Source: Chitinophagaceae bacterium (GTDB lineage: Bacteria > Bacteroidota > Bacteroidia > Chitinophagales > Chitinophagaceae). Taken from it: a stretch of DNA of 64,000 nt. Position numbers and translations under genes: made by a program. The stretch is taken from positions 62,001 to 126,000 of the forward strand of contig JADLCD010000138.1 of assembly GCA_020847395.1 (NCBI GenBank), in the 5' to 3' direction. Positions 62,847-64,000 of the stretch are shown in pieces; position 1 is the first letter of the stretch; each line of letters starts with the position of its first letter. The notes beneath the pieces were generated by a model. The model was not told the DNA's origin. It searched no databases and saw only the letters and a program-made list of their open reading frames with translations.

Positions 62847-63686
62847 TTATTTAACCGTTTTAAGAAACGCTAAACTTTTCGGCACCTGTTCCATTGATCG
62901 CGAAGATTCATCTTCTATAAAATAATGCTTTACACCAATTTTTTTTGCAGTTCTCATAATTTCTGCAATACCCACATCACCGGCGCCAAGTACAATATTT
63001 GTTTCAACATCTGCATGTCCTTTCTGATTGCCTTCTGTTCCGGGCAACCTGTCTTTTAAATGCATTAGCGGAAACCTGTTGGGATATTTTCTAAGTAAAG
63101 CAACAGGATCCTGCCCCGGATGTTTTACCCAAAAAACATCCATTTCAAAATTCACGTATGCAGGATTGGTATTTTTCACCATGTAGTCAAACAGCGTACC
63201 ATTTTCATAAGGCAAAAATTCATACCCATGCGGATGATAACAAAGACTGATACCATTTTCTTTTAAGATTTTACCGGCCTTATTAAATACTTCCACCGCA
63301 TTTTTAGTATCCTCAATAGTAAAAGTTTCTCCATGTGGTATCCATGCTACCATTACATATTTTGCGCCATAAGTTTTAGCTGTTTCTACTGCCTTATTGG
63401 GATCTTCACTTAATTGTTTAAAATCCGCACCAACACTAACAACCTTCAAATTATTTTTTTTCAATAGGGCTTTAAATTCATTAACAGGTAATCCATAACT
63501 ATCACCGCCTTCCACCTCCTTAACTCCCATGGCCGCTATCTTTTCCAATGTTCCCGGCACATCTTTGGCAAACTGGTTTCTGAAACTATATAGCTGAACC
63601 CCGATGGTTTGAGAGATAACTGGCAGACTTATTACCAATGCTACAATGAAAGCAAGTGTATATTTCTTTATAAAGCAATATGGCAT
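62847..63686 (-). CDS. Sugar phosphate isomerase/epimerase-like TIM barrel, exported
   Basis: The 279-residue protein has a signal peptide (to about 25, ending VISQ) and an AP endonuclease 2-type TIM barrel: 'IGVQLYSFRNQFAKDVPGTLEKIAAMGVKEVE' pattern near residues 28-60 (read in two parts), 'ISLCYHPHGYEF' near 148 with metal-binding His, 'NFEMDVFWVKHPG' near 176 and 'FPLMHLKDRLPG' near 201. It probably isomerises or epimerises a sugar in the periplasm; the substrate is unknown. No other sugar gene is adjacent. Confidence 0.83.
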   Translation of the reverse strand: MPYCFIKKYTLAFIVALVISLPVISQTIGVQLYSFRNQFAKDVPGTLEKIAAMGVKEVEGGDSYGLPVNEFKALLKKNNLKVVSVGADFKQLSEDPNKAVETAKTYGAKYVMVAWIPHGETFTIEDTKNAVEVFNKAGKILKENGISLCYHPHGYEFLPYENGTLFDYMVKNTNPAYVNFEMDVFWVKHPGQDPVALLRKYPNRFPLMHLKDRLPGTEGNQKGHADVETNIVLGAGDVGIAEIMRTAKKIGVKHYFIEDESSRSMEQVPKSLAFLKTVK

Positions 63687-64000
63687 AGCTTGAATATTTA
63701 TTTGAATAGATATTATTTGCTTTTTGAAGGTAATTTTTTTTATTGAATAGAAGTATGATCATTCTATCACGGGTGCATTTAAAGTAACGGTTTTGACCGA
63801 AATGATGATAAGCATACCGTCTTTTCGACCGGGCCAATACGAACACTATAGTTAAATTGCTTTTTTGCGGGAGAGAAATCTGCCGGGCATTGGAACCAAT
63901 GTTCAACTTTTGCACTACAGCCTAACAGATTCCGTTCCCGCCACAACATACATTTAGTGCAAAGCAACATGCTGATGGAACAGAATGACGAGTACAGGTG
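63687..64000 (+). repeat. Dispersed repeat family, copy D, in a gene-free end region
   Basis: 63818-63875 matches 2821-2880 on the opposite strand (GTCTTTTCGA, then CCGGGCCAA and ACTATA). 63779-63817 resembles the start of copy C. The rest to the window end shows no supported gene. Confidence 0.6.

Noticed and set aside
63586-63970. Minus-strand frames of 63 and 109 codons at the window end
   Set aside because: They run antisense through repeat copy D and into the epimerase gene start; no protein-like pattern.

Overview
The window reads as chromosomal DNA of a Bacteroidota species, most likely family Chitinophagaceae. The reasons are two SusC/SusD systems, a type IX secretion C-terminal domain, GldC, DUF4290 and DUF4369/TlpA proteins, a CrtD-type carotenoid desaturase, and promoters of the Bacteroidota type (TTTG, about 20 bp, TAnnTTTG) placed very close to start codons. 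No rRNA, tRNA, CRISPR array or intact transposase was seen.

Layout. 1-2422 holds a truncated GH63-like glycosidase. 2423-3242 is a repeat-rich gap. 3243-24814 is mostly housekeeping: coaX, an LptC-like lipoprotein, CvpA, YqeY, gldC, a glycosyltransferase, a T9SS cargo protein, DUF4290, murA-gmk, a CNNM transporter, an FMN glutamate-synthase-like protein, asd, a Tat-exported Gfo/Idh/MocA protein, a LOG protein, a DsbA-fold protein, a lipid kinase overlapping a patatin, ctaA, rnhB and a TonB-domain protein. 25311-30187 is a lone SusCD pair. 30321-35337 holds small proteins, an MBL hydrolase, tatA, rplS, rny and a TlpA protein. 35468-37867 is rplK-rplA-rplJ-rplL, followed by crtD instead of rpoB. 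39611-53487 is a nine-gene minus-strand operon with two SusCD pairs, fasciclin, DUF5007-like, a phosphodiesterase-fold/LamG protein and two further lipoproteins. 53488-56308 is a mosaic of degenerate repeats around a DUF1016 (YhcG) nuclease. 56309-57812 has a Cys-rich double-glycine-type peptide and a TlpA protein. 57985-63686 has a UvrD/PcrA helicase, an FAD oxidoreductase, a DUF2891 protein and a TIM-barrel epimerase-like protein.

Most interesting points. (1) The asd gene is preceded by a complete attenuator: an almost leaderless 19-codon peptide rich in Lys, Thr and Met (the products of the asd pathway), a terminator, and an antiterminator segment lying in the last leader codons. (2) A 59-residue Cys-rich peptide with a Bacteroidota double-glycine-type leader sits between a frameshifted thioredoxin/VKOR-like remnant and a TlpA protein. 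(3) In the large SusCD operon the only enzyme-like protein has lost several metal ligands of its alkaline phosphatase/nucleotide pyrophosphatase fold. (4) A coding-like stretch follows a small gene in frame after one TAA and has no usual start codon. (5) The 3' end of rplJ is duplicated as a decayed copy before rplL. (6) A dispersed repeat family recurs at four places and appears to be interrupted by the DUF1016 gene.

Functional calls rest on motifs and family knowledge read by eye; no database search was run.
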